Notes: a model not told the origin generated them from the sequence alone. DNA of 64,000 bases from Auanema rhodensis (GCA_964057225.1 OZ059900.1:25869638-25933637), one strand, 5' to 3'. Numbered from the stretch's first letter, positions 11,291 through 26,600 are shown. Numbers and translations are program-made.

Positions 11291-14200
11291 ATTGCATCAG
11301 TTTGAACACATGAAATCGTAAGTCAAAACCTTGTTTACAGCGAAATTTCCAAAAACTGGTTTTCCAGCATAATAAAATATTTCTCATGGGAAATACTGTG
11401 TTTTTGTTTTTTTCTAGTGTTCAACATGTAAAATGCTTCATTTTAGTATGTAACACGCTGAAATTCGTTGCATTTGACGACTCATATGAACAAAAATCGA
11501 TTTAATCAATATTAGCCATAAGGGGCGTGCCCTCAGAATATGCTAATTTCCTTAATTTTCTAACCCCTGTTTTTTTGTCGTGAAAGTGGAACTAGACGTT
11601 GTACGAACAATTTTGAGCTAGGTTTCATTGACATTGCATGAGTTTGAACACATGAAATCGTAAGTCAAAACCTTGTTTACAGCGAAATTTCCAAAAACTG
11701 GTTTTCCAGCATAATAAAATATTTCTCATGGGAACTACTGTGTTTTTGTATTTTTCTAGTGTTCAGCATGTGAAATGCTTCATTTTAGTATGTAACACGC
11801 TGAAATTCGTTGCATTTGACGACTCATATGAACAAAAATCGATTTAATCAATATTAGCCATAAGGGGCGTGCCCTCAGAATATGCTAATTTCCTTAATTT
11901 TCTAACCCCTGTTTTTTTGTCGTGAAAGTGGAACTAGACGTTGTACGAACAATTTTGAGCTAGGTTTCATTGACATTGCATGAGTTTGAACACATGAAAT
12001 CGTAAGTCAAAACCTTGTTTACAGCGAAATTTCCAAAAACTGGTTTTCCAGCATAATAAAATATTTCTCATGGGAAATACTGTGTTTTTGTATTTTTCTA
12101 GTGTTCAGCATGTAAAATGCTTCATTTTAGTATGTAACACGCTGAAATTCGTTGCATTTGACGACTCATATGAACAAAAATCGATTTAATCAATATTAGC
12201 CATAAGGGGCGTGCCCTCAGAATATGCTAATTTCCTTAATTTTCTAAACCCTGTTTTTTTGTCGTGAAAGTGGAACTAGACGTTGTACGAACAATTTTGA
12301 GCTAGGTTTCATTGACATTGCATGAGTTTGAACACATGAAATCGTAAGTCAAAACCTTGTTTACAGCGAAATTTCCAAAAACTGGTTTTCCAGCATAATA
12401 AAATATTTCTCATGGGAAATACTGTGTTTTTGTATTTTTCTAGTGTTCAGCATGTAAAATGCTTCATTTTAGTATGTAACACGCTGAAATTCGTTGCACT
12501 TGACGACTCATATGAACAAAAATCGATTTAATCAATATTAGCCATAAGGGGCGTGCCCTCAGAATATGCTAATTTCCTTAATTTTCTAACCCCTGTTTTT
12601 TTGTCGTGAAAGTGGAACTAGACGTTGTACGAACAATTTTGAGCTAGGTTTCATTGACATTGCATCAGTTTGAACACATGAAATCGTAAGTCAAAACCTT
12701 GTTTACAGCGAAATTTCCAAAAACTGGTTTTCCAGCATAATAAAATATTTCTCATGGGAAATACTGTGTTTTTGTTTTTTTCTAGTGTTCAACATGTAAA
12801 ATGCTTCATTTTAGTATGTAACACGCTGAAATTCGTTGCATTTGACGACTCATATGAACAAAAATCGATTTAATCAATATTAGCCATAAGGGGCGTGCCC
12901 TCAGAATATGCTAATTTCCTTAATTTTCTAACCCCTGTTTTTTTGTCGTGAAAGTGGAACTAGACGTTGTACGAACAATTTTGAGCTAGGTTTCATTGAC
13001 ATTGCATGAGTTTGAACACATGAAATCGTAAGTCAAAACCTTGTTTACAGCGAAATTTCCAAAAACTGGTTTTCCAGCATAATAAAATATTTCTCATGGG
13101 AAATACTGTGTTTTTGTATTTTTCTAGTGTTCAGCATGTGAAATGCTTCATTTTAGTATGTAACACGCTGAAATTCGTTGCATTTGACGACTCATATGAA
13201 CAAAAATCGATTTAATCAATATTAGCCATAAGGGGCGTGCCCTCAGAATATGCTAATTTCCTTAATTTTCTAACCCCTGTTTTTTTGTCGTGAAAGTGGA
13301 ACTAGACGTTGTACGAACAATTTTGAGCTAGGTTTCATTGACATTGCATGAGTTTGAACACATGAAATCGTAAGTCAAAACCTTGTTTACAGCGAAATTT
13401 CCAAAAACTGGTTTTCCAGCATAATAAAATATTTCTCATGGGAAATACTGTGTTTTTGTTTTTTTCTAGTGTTCAACATGTAAAATGCTTCATTTTAGTA
13501 TGTAACACGCTGAAATTCGTTGCATTTGACGACTCATATGAACAAAAATCGATTTAATCAATATTAGCCATAAGGGGCGTGCCCTCAGAATATGCTAATT
13601 TCCTTAATTTTCTAACCCCTGTTTTTTTGTCGTGAAAGTGGAACTAGACGTTGTACGAACAATTTTGAGCTAGGTTTCATTGACATTGCATGAGTTTGAA
13701 CACATGAAATCGTAAGTCAAAACCTTGTTTACAGCGAAATTTCCAAAAACTGGTTTTCCAGCATAATAAAATATTTCTCATGGGAAATACTGTGTTTTTG
13801 TATTTTTCTAGTGTTCAGCATGTGAAATGCTTCATTTTAGTATGTAACACGCTGAAATTCGTTGCATTTGACGACTCATATGAACAAAAATCGATTTAAT
13901 CAATATTAGCCATAAGGGGCGTGCCCTCAGAATATGCTAATTTCCTTAATTTTCTAACCCCTGTTTTTTTGTCGTGAAAGTGGAACTAGACGTTGTACGA
14001 ACAATTTTGAGCTAGGTTTCATTGACATTGCATGAGTTTGAACACATGAAATCGTAAGTCAAAACCTTGTTTACAGCGAAATTTCCAAAAACTGGTTTTC
14101 CAGCATAATAAAATATTTCTCATGGGAAATACTGTGTTTTTGTATTTTTCTAGTGTTCAGCATGTAAAATGCTTCATTTTAGTATGTAACACGCTGAAAT

Positions 14201-14368
14201 TCGTTGCATTTGACGACTCATATGAACAAAAATCGATTTAATCAATATTAGCCATAAGGGGCGTGCCCTCAGAATATGCTAATTTCCTTAATTTTCTAAA
14301 CCCTGTTTTTTTGTCGTGAAAGTGGAACTAGACGTTGTACGAACAATTTTGAGCTAGGTTTCATTGAC
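11291..14368. repeat. F/G domain, first part
   Basis: Monomers 34-42 read cF, G, A(274A), A(183C), cF, G, F, G, A(274A). F monomers carry 118T and 134A. The unit A(183C)-cF-G beginning at 10949 recurs at 12317 (4-monomer offset). The F-G pair is doubled at 12659-14026. The second F (13343) has 8G instead of 8C, which suggests recombination near the left edge of that monomer. Confidence 0.8.
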
Positions 14369-17104
14369 ATTGCATGAGTTTGAACACATGAAATCGTAAG
14401 TCAAAACCTTGTTTACAGCGAAATTTCCAAAAACTGGTTTTCCAGCATAATAAAATATTTCTCATGGGAAATACTGTGTTTTTGTATTTTTCTAGTGTTC
14501 ACCATGTAAAATGCTTTATTTTAGTATGTAACACGCTGAAATTCGTTGCATTTGACGACTCATATGAACAAAAATCGATTTAATCAATATTAGCCATAAG
14601 GGGCGTGCCCTCAGAATATGCTAATTTCCTTAATTTTCTAACCCCTGTTTTTTTGTCGTGAAAGTGGAACAAGACGTTGTACGAACAATTTTGAGCTAGG
14701 TTTCATTGACATTGCATGAGTTTGAACACATGAAATCGTAAGTCAAAACCTTGTTTACAGCGAAATTTCCAAAAACTGGTTTTCCAGCATAGTAAAATAT
14801 TTCTCATGGGAAATACTGTGTTTTTGTATTTTTCTAGTGTTCAGCATGTAAAATGCTTCATTTTAGTATGTAACACGCTGAAATTCGTTGCATTTGACGA
14901 CTCATATGAACAAAAATCGATTTAATCAATATTAGCCATAAGGGGCGTGCCCTCAGAATATGCTAATTTCCTTAATTTTCTAACCCCTGTTTTTTTGTCG
15001 TGAAAGTGGAACTAGACGTTGTACGAACAATTTTGAGCTAGGTTTCATTGACATTGCATCAGTTTGAACACATGAAATCGTAAGTCAAAACCTTGTTTAC
15101 AGCGAAATTTCCAAAAACTGGTTTTCCAGCATAATAAAATATTTCTCATGGGAAATACTGTGTTTTTGTATTTTTCTAGTGTTCAGCATGTAAAATGCTT
15201 TATTTTAGTATGTAACACGCTGAAATTCGTTGCATTTGACGACTCATATGAACAAAAATCGATTTAATCAATATTAGCCATAAGGGGCGTGCCCTCAGAA
15301 TATGCTAATTTCCTTAATTTTCTAACCCCTGTTTTTTTGTCGTGAAAGTGGAACAAGACGTTGTACGAACAATTTTGAGCTAGGTTTCATTGACATTGCA
15401 TGAGTTTGAACACATGAAATCGTAAGTCAAAACCTTGTTTACAGCGAAATTTCCAAAAACTGGTTTTCCAGCATAGTAAAATATTTCTCATGGGAAATAC
15501 TGTGTTTTTGTATTTTTCTAGTGTTCAGCAGGTAAAATGCTTCATTTTAGTATGTAACACGCTGAAATTCGTTGCATTTGACGACTCATATGAACAAAAA
15601 TCGATTTAATCAATATTAGCCATAAGGGGCGTGCCCTCAGAATATGCTAATTTCCTTAATTTTCTAACCCCTGTTTTTTTGTCGTGAAAGTGGAACTAAA
15701 CGTTGTACGAACAATTTTGAGCTAGGTTTCATTGACATTGCATGAGTTTGAACACATGAAATCGTAAGTCAAAACCTTGTTTACAGCGAAATTTCCAAAA
15801 ACTGGTTTTCCAGCATAATAAAATATTTCTCATGGGAAAAACTGTGTTTTTGTATTTTTCTAGTGTTCAGCATGTAAAATGCTTCATTTTAGTATGTAAC
15901 ACGCTGAAATTTGTTGCATTTGACGACTCATATGAACAAAAATCGATTTAATCAATATTAGCCATAAGGGGCGTGCCCTCAGAATATGCTAATTTCCTTA
16001 ATTTTCTAACCCCTGTTTTTTTGTCGTGAAAGTGGAACTAGACGTTGTACGAACAATTTTGAGCTAGGTTTCATTGACATTGCATCAGTTTGAACACATG
16101 AAATCGTAAGTCAAAACCTTGTTTACAGCGAAATTTCCAAAAACTGGTTTTCCAGCATAATAAAATATTTCTCATGGGAAATACTGTGTTTTTGTATTTT
16201 TCTAGTGTTCAGCATGTAAAATGCTTTATTTTAGTATGTAACACGCTGAAATTCGTTGCATTTGACGACTCATATGAACAAAAATCGATTTAATCAATAT
16301 TAGCCATAAGGGGCGTGCCCTCAGAATATGCTAATTTCCTTAATTTTCTAACCCCTGTTTTTTTGTCGTGAAAGTGGAACTAGACGTTGTACGAACAATT
16401 TTGAGCTAGGTTTCATTGACATTGCATGAGTTTGAACACATGAAATCGTAAGTCAAAACCTTGTTTACAGCGAAATTTCCAAAAACTGGTTTTCCAGCAT
16501 AATAAAATATTTCTCATGGGAAATACTGTGTTTTTGTATTTTTCTAGTGTTCAGCAGGTAAAATGCTTCATTTTAGTATGTAACACGCTGAAATTCGTTG
16601 CATTTGACGACTCATATGAACAAAAATCGATTTAATCAATATTAGCCATAAGGGGCGTGCCCTCAGAATATGCTAATTTCCTTAATTTTCTAACCCCTGT
16701 TTTTTTGTCGTGAAAGTGGAACTAGACGTTGTACGAACAATTTTGAGCTAGGTTTCATTGACATTGCATGAGTTTGAACACATGAAATCGTAAGTCAAAA
16801 CCTTGTTTACAGCGAAATTTCCAAAAACTGGTTTTCCAGCATAATAAAATATTTCTCATGGGAAAAACTGTGTTTTTGTATTTTTCTAGTGTTCAGCATG
16901 TAAAATGCTTCATTTTAGTATGTAACACGCTGAAATTTGTTGCATTTGACGACTCATATGAACAAAAATCGATTTAATCAATATTAGCCATAAGGGGCGT
17001 GCCCTCAGAATATGCTAATTTCCTTAATTTTCTAACCCCTGTTTTTTTGTCGTGAAAGTGGAACTAGACGTTGTACGAACAATTTTGAGCTAGGTTTCAT
17101 TGAC
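14369..17104. repeat. 2- and 3-monomer local repeats with private markers
   Basis: Monomers 43-50 read A(149T,303A), A(82G), cA(149T,303A), H(82G), B, cA(149T), H, B. The 82G change (AGTAAA for AATAAA) and the 303A change (GAACAAGACG) each occur in two monomers spaced 684 bp apart and were not noticed elsewhere, which marks a dimer duplication. The triplet cA(149T)-H-B is then repeated (15053-16078 and 16079-17104). Confidence 0.85.
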
Positions 17105-20100
17105 ATTGCATGAGTTTGAACACATGAAATCGTAAGTCAAAACCTTGTTCACAGCGAAATTTCCAAAAACTGGTTTTCCAGCATAATAAAATATTTCTCA
17201 TGGGAAATACTGTGTTTTTGTATTTTTCTAGTGTTCAGCATGTAAAATGCTTCATTTTAGTATGTAACACGCTGAAATTCGTTGCACTTGACGACTCATA
17301 TGAACAAAAATCGATTTAATCAATATTAGCCATAAGGGGCGTGCCCTCAGAATATGCTAATTTCCTTAATTTTCTAACCCCTGTTTTTTTGTCGTGAAAG
17401 TGGAACTAGACGTTGTACGAACAATTTTGAGCTAGGTTTCATTGACATTGCATCAGTTTGAACACATGAAATCGTAAGTCAAAACCTTGTTTACAGCGAA
17501 ATTTCCAAAAACTGGTTTTCCAGCATAATAAAATATTTCTCATGGGAAATACTGTGTTTTTGTTTTTTTCTAGTGTTCAACATGTAAAATGCTTCATTTT
17601 AGTATGTAACACGCTGAAATTCGTTGCATTTGACGACTCATATGAACAAAAATCGATTTAATCAATATTAGCCATAAGGGGCGTGCCCTCAGAATATGCT
17701 AATTTCCTTAATTTTCTAACCCCTGTTTTTTTGTCGTGAAAGTGGAACTAGACGTTGTACGAACAATTTTGAGCTAGGTTTCATTGACATTGCATGAGTT
17801 TGAACACATGAAATCGTAAGTCAAAACCTTGTTTACAGCGAAATTTCCAAAAACTGGTTTTCCAGCATAATAAAATATTTCTCATGGGAAATACTGTGTT
17901 TTTGTATTTTTCTAGTGTTCAGCATGTGAAATGCTTCATTTTAGTATGTAACACGCTGAAATTCGTTGCATTTGACGACTCATATGAACAAAAATCGATT
18001 TAATCAATATTAGCCATAAGGGGCGTGCCCTCAGAATATGCTAATTTCCTTAATTTTCTAACCCCTGTTTTTTTGTCGTGAAAGTGGAACTAGACGTTGT
18101 ACGAACAATTTTGAGCTAGGTTTCATTGACATTGCATGAGTTTGAACACATGAAATCGTAAGTCAAAACCTTGTTTACAGCGAAATTTCCAAAAACTGGT
18201 TTTCCAGCATAATAAAATATTTCTCATGGGAAATACTGTGTTTTTGTATTTTTCTAGTGTTCAGCATGTAAAATGCTTCATTTTAGTATGTAACACGCTG
18301 AAATTCGTTGCATTTGACGACTCATATGAACAAAAATCGATTTTATCAATATTAGCCATAAGGGGCGTGCCCTCAGAATATGCTAATTTCCTTAATTTTC
18401 TAACCCCTGTTTTTTTGTCGTGAAAGTGGAACTAGACGTTGTACGAACAATTTTGAGCTAGGTTTCATTGACATTGCATCAGTTTGAACACATGAAATCG
18501 TAAGTCAAAACCTTGTTTACAGCGAAATTTCCAAAAACTGGTTTTCCAGCATAATAAAATATTTCTCATGGGAAATACTGTGTTTTTGTTTTTTTCTAGT
18601 GTTCAACATGTAAAATGCTTCATTTTAGTATGTAACACGCTGAAATTCGTTGCATTTGACGACTCATATGAACAAAAATCGATTTAATCAATATTAGCCA
18701 TAAGGGGCGTGCCCTCAGAATATGCTAATTTCCTTAATTTTCTAACCCCTGTTTTTTTGTCGTGAAAGTGGAACTAGACGTTGTACGAACAATTTTGAGC
18801 TAGGTTTCATTGACATTGCATGAGTTTGAACACATGAAATCGTAAGTCAAAACCTTGTTTACAGCGAAATTTCCAAAAACTGGTTTTCCAGCATAATAAA
18901 ATATTTCTCATGGGAAATACTGTGTTTTTGTATTTTTCTAGTGTTCAGCATGTGAAATGCTTCATTTTAGTATGTAACACGCTGAAATTCGTTGCATTTG
19001 ACGACTCATATGAACAAAAATCGATTTAATCAATATTAGCCATAAGGGGCGTGCCCTCAGAATATGCTAATTTCCTTAATTTTCTAACCCCTGTTTTTTT
19101 GTCGTGAAAGTGGAACTAGACGTTGTACGAACAATTTTGAGCTAGGTTTCATTGACATTGCATGAGTTTGAACACATGAAATCGTAAGTCAAAACCTTGT
19201 TTACAGCGAAATTTCCAAAAACTGGTTTTCCAGCATAATAAAATATTTCTCATGGGAAATACTGTGTTTTTGTATTTTTCTAGTGTTCAGCATGTAAAAT
19301 GCTTCATTTTAGTATGTAACACGCTGAAATTCGTTGCATTTGACGACTCATATGAACAAAAATCGATTTTATCAATATTAGCCATAAGGGGCGTGCCCTC
19401 AGAATATGCTAATTTCCTTAATTTTCTAACCCCTGTTTTTTTGTCGTGAAAGTGGAACTAGACGTTGTACGAACAATTTTGAGCTAGGTTTCATTGACAT
19501 TGCATCAGTTTGAACACATGAAATCGTAAGTCAAAACCTTGTTTACAGCGAAATTTCCAAAAACTGGTTTTCCAGCATAATAAAATATTTCTCATGGGAA
19601 ATACTGTGTTTTTGTTTTTTTCTAGTGTTCAACATGTAAAATGCTTCATTTTAGTATGTAACACGCTGAAATTCGTTGCATTTGACGACTCATATGAACA
19701 AAAATCGATTTAATCAATATTAGCCATAAGGGGCGTGCCCTCAGAATATGCTAATTTCCTTAATTTTCTAACCCCTGTTTTTTTGTCGTGAAAGTGGAAC
19801 TAGACGTTGTACGAACAATTTTGAGCTAGGTTTCATTGACATTGCATGAGTTTGAACACATGAAATCGTAAGTCAAAACCTTGTTTACAGCGAAATTTCC
19901 AAAAACTGGTTTTCCAGCATAATAAAATATTTCTCATGGGAAATACTGTGTTTTTGTATTTTTCTAGTGTTCAGCATGTGAAATGCTTCATTTTAGTATG
20001 TAACACGCTGAAATTCGTTGCATTTGACGACTCATATGAACAAAAATCGATTTAATCAATATTAGCCATAAGGGGCGTGCCCTCAGAATATGCTAATTTC

Positions 20101-20524
20101 CTTAATTTTCTAACCCCTGTTTTTTTGTCGTGAAAGTGGAACTAGACGTTGTACGAACAATTTTGAGCTAGGTTTCATTGACATTGCATGAGTTTGAACA
20201 CATGAAATCGTAAGTCAAAACCTTGTTTACAGCGAAATTTCCAAAAACTGGTTTTCCAGCATAATAAAATATTTCTCATGGGAAATACTGTGTTTTTGTA
20301 TTTTTCTAGTGTTCAGCATGTAAAATGCTTCATTTTAGTATGTAACACGCTGAAATTCGTTGCATTTGACGACTCATATGAACAAAAATCGATTTAATCA
20401 ATATTAGCCATAAGGGGCGTGCCCTCAGAATATGCTAATTTCCTTAATTTTCTAAACCCTGTTTTTTTGTCGTGAAAGTGGAACTAGACGTTGTACGAAC
20501 AATTTTGAGCTAGGTTTCATTGAC
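17105..20524. repeat. 3-monomer HOR cF-G-A (1026 bp), three copies
   Basis: One A monomer with 46C and 183C (17105-17446) leads into cF-G-A repeated at 17447-18472, 18473-19498 and 19499-20524. The third member is A with 214T in the first two copies and A with 274A in the third. The cF, G and A(214T) members look identical between copies. The last two copies also open the 15-monomer duplication that follows. Confidence 0.88.
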
Positions 20525-22918
20525 ATTGCATGAGTTTGAACACATGAAATCGTAAGTCAAAACCTTGTTTACAGCGAAATTTCCAAAAACTGGTTTTCCA
20601 GCATAATAAAATATTTCTCATGGGAAATACTGTGTTTTTGTATTTTTCTAGTGTTCAGCATGTGAAATGCTTCATTTTAGTATGTAACACGCTGAAATTC
20701 GTTGCATTTGACGACTCATATGAACAAAAATCGATTTAATCAATATTAGCCATAAGGGGCGTGCCCTCAGAATATGCTAATTTCCTTAATTTTCTAACCC
20801 CTGTTTTTTTGTCGTGAAAGTGGAACTAGACGTTGTACGAACAATTTTGAGCTAGGTTTCATTGACATTGCATGAGTTTGAACACATGAAATCGTAAGTC
20901 AAAACCTTGTTTACAGCGAAATTTCCAAAAACTGGTTTTCCAGCATAATAAAATATTTCTCATGGGAAATACTGTGTTTTTGTATTTTTCTAGTGTTCAG
21001 CAGGTAAAATGCTTCATTTTAGTATGTAACACGCTGAAATTCGTTGCATTTGACGACTCATATGAACAAAAATCGATTTAATCAATATTAGCCATAAGGG
21101 GCGTGCCCTCAGAATATGCTAATTTCCTTAATTTTCTAACCCCTGTTTTTTTGTCGTGAAAGTGGAACTAGACGTTGTACGAACAATTTTGAGCTAGGTT
21201 TCATTGACATTGCATGAGTTTGAACACATGAAATCGTAAGTCAAAACCTTGTTTACAGCGAAATTTCCAAAAACTGGTTTTCCAGCATAATAAAATATTT
21301 CTCATGGGAAAAACTGTGTTTTTGTATTTTTCTAGTGTTCAGCATGTAAAATGCTTCATTTTAGTATGTAACACGCTGAAATTTGTTGCATTTGACGACT
21401 CATATGAACAAAAATCGATTTAATCAATATTAGCCATAAGGGGCGTGCCCTCAGAATATGCTAATTTCCTTAATTTTCTAACCCCTGTTTTTTTGTCGTG
21501 AAAGTGGAACTAGACGTTGTACGAACAATTTTGAGCTAGGTTTCATTGACATTGCATCAGTTTGAACACATGAAATCGTAAGTCAAAACCTTGTTTACAG
21601 CGAAATTTCCAAAAACTGGTTTTCCAGCATAATAAAATATTTCTCATGGGAAATACTGTGTTTTTGTATTTTTCTAGTGTTCAGCATGTAAAATGCTTTA
21701 TTTTAGTATGTAACACGCTGAAATTCGTTGCATTTGACGACTCATATGAACAAAAATCGATTTAATCAATATTAGCCATAAGGGGCGTGCCCTCAGAATA
21801 TGCTAATTTCCTTAATTTTCTAACCCCTGTTTTTTTGTCGTGAAAGTGGAACTAGACGTTGTACGAACAATTTTGAGCTAGGTTTCATTGACATTGCATG
21901 AGTTTGAACACATGAAATCGTAAGTCAAAACCTTGTTTACAGCGAAATTTCCAAAAACTGGTTTTCCAGCATAATAAAATATTTCTCATGGGAAAAACTG
22001 TGTTTTTGTATTTTTCTAGTGTTCAGCATGTAAAATGCTTCATTTTAGTATGTAACACGCTGAAATTTGTTGCATTTGACGACTCATATGAACAAAAATC
22101 GATTTAATCAATATTAGCCATAAGGGGCGTGCCCTCAGAATATGCTAATTTCCTTAATTTTCTAACCCCTGTTTTTTTGTCGTGAAAGTGGAACTAGACG
22201 TTGTACGAACAATTTTGAGCTAGGTTTCATTGACATTGCATGAGTTTGAACACATGAAATCGTAAGTCAAAACCTTGTTCACAGCGAAATTTCCAAAAAC
22301 TGGTTTTCCAGCATAATAAAATATTTCTCAAGGGAAAAACTGTGTTTTTATATTTTTCTAGTGTTCAGCATGTGAAATGCTTTATTTTAGTATGTAACAC
22401 GCTGAAATTTGTTGCATTTGACGACTCATATGAACAAAAATCGATTTAATCAATATTAGCCATAAGGGGCGTGCCCTCAGAATATGCTAATTTCCTTAAT
22501 TTTCTAACCCCTGTTTTTTTGTCGTGAAAGTGGAACTAGACGTTGTACGAACAATTTTGAGCTAGGTTTCATTGACATTGCATGAGTTTGAACACATGAA
22601 ATCGTAAGTCAAAACCTTGTTTACAGCGAAATTTCCAAAAACTGGTTTTCCAGCATAATACAATATTTCTCATGGGAAATACTGTGTTTTTGTATTTTTC
22701 TAGTGTTCAGAATGTAGAATGCTTCATTTTGATATGTAAAACGCTGAAATTCGTTGCATTTGACGACTCATATGAACAAAAATCGATTTTATCAATATTA
22801 GCCATAAGGGGCGTGCCCTCAGAATATGCTAATTTCCTTAATTTTCTAAACCCTGTTTTTTTGTCGTGAAAGTGGAACTAGACGTTGTACGAACAATTTT
22901 GAGCTAGGTTTCATTGAC
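18473..22918. repeat. 15-monomer HOR, copy 1
   Basis: Thirteen monomers read cF, G, A(214T), cF, G, A(274A), G, H, B, cA(149T), B, C(46C), D. The same order, with the same diagnostic bases, recurs exactly 5130 bp (15 monomers) to the right at 23603-28048. I saw no difference between the copies at diagnostic sites. Confidence 0.9.
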
Positions 22919-23602
22919 ATTGCATGAGTTTGAACACATGAAATCGTAAGTCAAAACCTTGTTTACAGCGAAATTTCCAAAAACTGGTTTTCCAGCATAA
23001 TACAATATTTCTCATGGGAAATACTGTGTTTTTGTATTTTTCTAGTGTTCAGAATGTAGAATGCTTCATTTTGATATGTAAAACGCTGAAATTCGTTGCA
23101 TTTGACGACTCATATGAACAAAAATCGATTTTATCAATATTAGCCATAAGGGGCGTGCCCTCAGAATATGCTAATTTCCTTAATTTTCTAAACCCTGTTT
23201 TTTTGTCGTGAAAGTGGAACTAGACGTTGTACGAACAATTTTGAGCTAGGTTTCATTGACATTGCATGAGTTTGAACACATGAAATCGTAAGTCAAAACC
23301 TTGTTTACAGCGAAATTTCCAAAAACTGGTTTTCCAGCATAATAAAATATTTCTCATGGGAAAAACTGTGTTTTTGTATTTTTCTAGTGTTCAGCATGTA
23401 AAATGGTTCATTTTAGTATGTAACACGCTGAAATTCGTTGCACTTGACGACTCATATGAACAAAAATCGATTTAATCAATATTAGCCATAAGGGGCGTGC
23501 CCTCAGAATATGCTAATTTCCTTAATTTTCTAACCCCTGTTTTTTTGTCGTGAAAGTGGAACTAGACGTTGTACGAACAATTTTGAGCTAGGTTTCATTG
23601 AC
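22919..23602. repeat. Linker monomers D and B(146G,183C)
   Basis: These two monomers complete the 15-monomer offset. The first is a second D in tandem with the D before it. The second is a hybrid with B-like 104A but 176C, the G of ATGGTTC at p146, and 183C as in the A(183C) monomers that precede F elsewhere. Confidence 0.8.
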
Positions 23603-26600
23603 ATTGCATCAGTTTGAACACATGAAATCGTAAGTCAAAACCTTGTTTACAGCGAAATTTCCAAAAACTGGTTTTCCAGCATAATAAAATATTTCTCATG
23701 GGAAATACTGTGTTTTTGTTTTTTTCTAGTGTTCAACATGTAAAATGCTTCATTTTAGTATGTAACACGCTGAAATTCGTTGCATTTGACGACTCATATG
23801 AACAAAAATCGATTTAATCAATATTAGCCATAAGGGGCGTGCCCTCAGAATATGCTAATTTCCTTAATTTTCTAACCCCTGTTTTTTTGTCGTGAAAGTG
23901 GAACTAGACGTTGTACGAACAATTTTGAGCTAGGTTTCATTGACATTGCATGAGTTTGAACACATGAAATCGTAAGTCAAAACCTTGTTTACAGCGAAAT
24001 TTCCAAAAACTGGTTTTCCAGCATAATAAAATATTTCTCATGGGAAATACTGTGTTTTTGTATTTTTCTAGTGTTCAGCATGTGAAATGCTTCATTTTAG
24101 TATGTAACACGCTGAAATTCGTTGCATTTGACGACTCATATGAACAAAAATCGATTTAATCAATATTAGCCATAAGGGGCGTGCCCTCAGAATATGCTAA
24201 TTTCCTTAATTTTCTAACCCCTGTTTTTTTGTCGTGAAAGTGGAACTAGACGTTGTACGAACAATTTTGAGCTAGGTTTCATTGACATTGCATGAGTTTG
24301 AACACATGAAATCGTAAGTCAAAACCTTGTTTACAGCGAAATTTCCAAAAACTGGTTTTCCAGCATAATAAAATATTTCTCATGGGAAATACTGTGTTTT
24401 TGTATTTTTCTAGTGTTCAGCATGTAAAATGCTTCATTTTAGTATGTAACACGCTGAAATTCGTTGCATTTGACGACTCATATGAACAAAAATCGATTTT
24501 ATCAATATTAGCCATAAGGGGCGTGCCCTCAGAATATGCTAATTTCCTTAATTTTCTAACCCCTGTTTTTTTGTCGTGAAAGTGGAACTAGACGTTGTAC
24601 GAACAATTTTGAGCTAGGTTTCATTGACATTGCATCAGTTTGAACACATGAAATCGTAAGTCAAAACCTTGTTTACAGCGAAATTTCCAAAAACTGGTTT
24701 TCCAGCATAATAAAATATTTCTCATGGGAAATACTGTGTTTTTGTTTTTTTCTAGTGTTCAACATGTAAAATGCTTCATTTTAGTATGTAACACGCTGAA
24801 ATTCGTTGCATTTGACGACTCATATGAACAAAAATCGATTTAATCAATATTAGCCATAAGGGGCGTGCCCTCAGAATATGCTAATTTCCTTAATTTTCTA
24901 ACCCCTGTTTTTTTGTCGTGAAAGTGGAACTAGACGTTGTACGAACAATTTTGAGCTAGGTTTCATTGACATTGCATGAGTTTGAACACATGAAATCGTA
25001 AGTCAAAACCTTGTTTACAGCGAAATTTCCAAAAACTGGTTTTCCAGCATAATAAAATATTTCTCATGGGAAATACTGTGTTTTTGTATTTTTCTAGTGT
25101 TCAGCATGTGAAATGCTTCATTTTAGTATGTAACACGCTGAAATTCGTTGCATTTGACGACTCATATGAACAAAAATCGATTTAATCAATATTAGCCATA
25201 AGGGGCGTGCCCTCAGAATATGCTAATTTCCTTAATTTTCTAACCCCTGTTTTTTTGTCGTGAAAGTGGAACTAGACGTTGTACGAACAATTTTGAGCTA
25301 GGTTTCATTGACATTGCATGAGTTTGAACACATGAAATCGTAAGTCAAAACCTTGTTTACAGCGAAATTTCCAAAAACTGGTTTTCCAGCATAATAAAAT
25401 ATTTCTCATGGGAAATACTGTGTTTTTGTATTTTTCTAGTGTTCAGCATGTAAAATGCTTCATTTTAGTATGTAACACGCTGAAATTCGTTGCATTTGAC
25501 GACTCATATGAACAAAAATCGATTTAATCAATATTAGCCATAAGGGGCGTGCCCTCAGAATATGCTAATTTCCTTAATTTTCTAAACCCTGTTTTTTTGT
25601 CGTGAAAGTGGAACTAGACGTTGTACGAACAATTTTGAGCTAGGTTTCATTGACATTGCATGAGTTTGAACACATGAAATCGTAAGTCAAAACCTTGTTT
25701 ACAGCGAAATTTCCAAAAACTGGTTTTCCAGCATAATAAAATATTTCTCATGGGAAATACTGTGTTTTTGTATTTTTCTAGTGTTCAGCATGTGAAATGC
25801 TTCATTTTAGTATGTAACACGCTGAAATTCGTTGCATTTGACGACTCATATGAACAAAAATCGATTTAATCAATATTAGCCATAAGGGGCGTGCCCTCAG
25901 AATATGCTAATTTCCTTAATTTTCTAACCCCTGTTTTTTTGTCGTGAAAGTGGAACTAGACGTTGTACGAACAATTTTGAGCTAGGTTTCATTGACATTG
26001 CATGAGTTTGAACACATGAAATCGTAAGTCAAAACCTTGTTTACAGCGAAATTTCCAAAAACTGGTTTTCCAGCATAATAAAATATTTCTCATGGGAAAT
26101 ACTGTGTTTTTGTATTTTTCTAGTGTTCAGCAGGTAAAATGCTTCATTTTAGTATGTAACACGCTGAAATTCGTTGCATTTGACGACTCATATGAACAAA
26201 AATCGATTTAATCAATATTAGCCATAAGGGGCGTGCCCTCAGAATATGCTAATTTCCTTAATTTTCTAACCCCTGTTTTTTTGTCGTGAAAGTGGAACTA
26301 GACGTTGTACGAACAATTTTGAGCTAGGTTTCATTGACATTGCATGAGTTTGAACACATGAAATCGTAAGTCAAAACCTTGTTTACAGCGAAATTTCCAA
26401 AAACTGGTTTTCCAGCATAATAAAATATTTCTCATGGGAAAAACTGTGTTTTTGTATTTTTCTAGTGTTCAGCATGTAAAATGCTTCATTTTAGTATGTA
26501 ACACGCTGAAATTTGTTGCATTTGACGACTCATATGAACAAAAATCGATTTAATCAATATTAGCCATAAGGGGCGTGCCCTCAGAATATGCTAATTTCCT

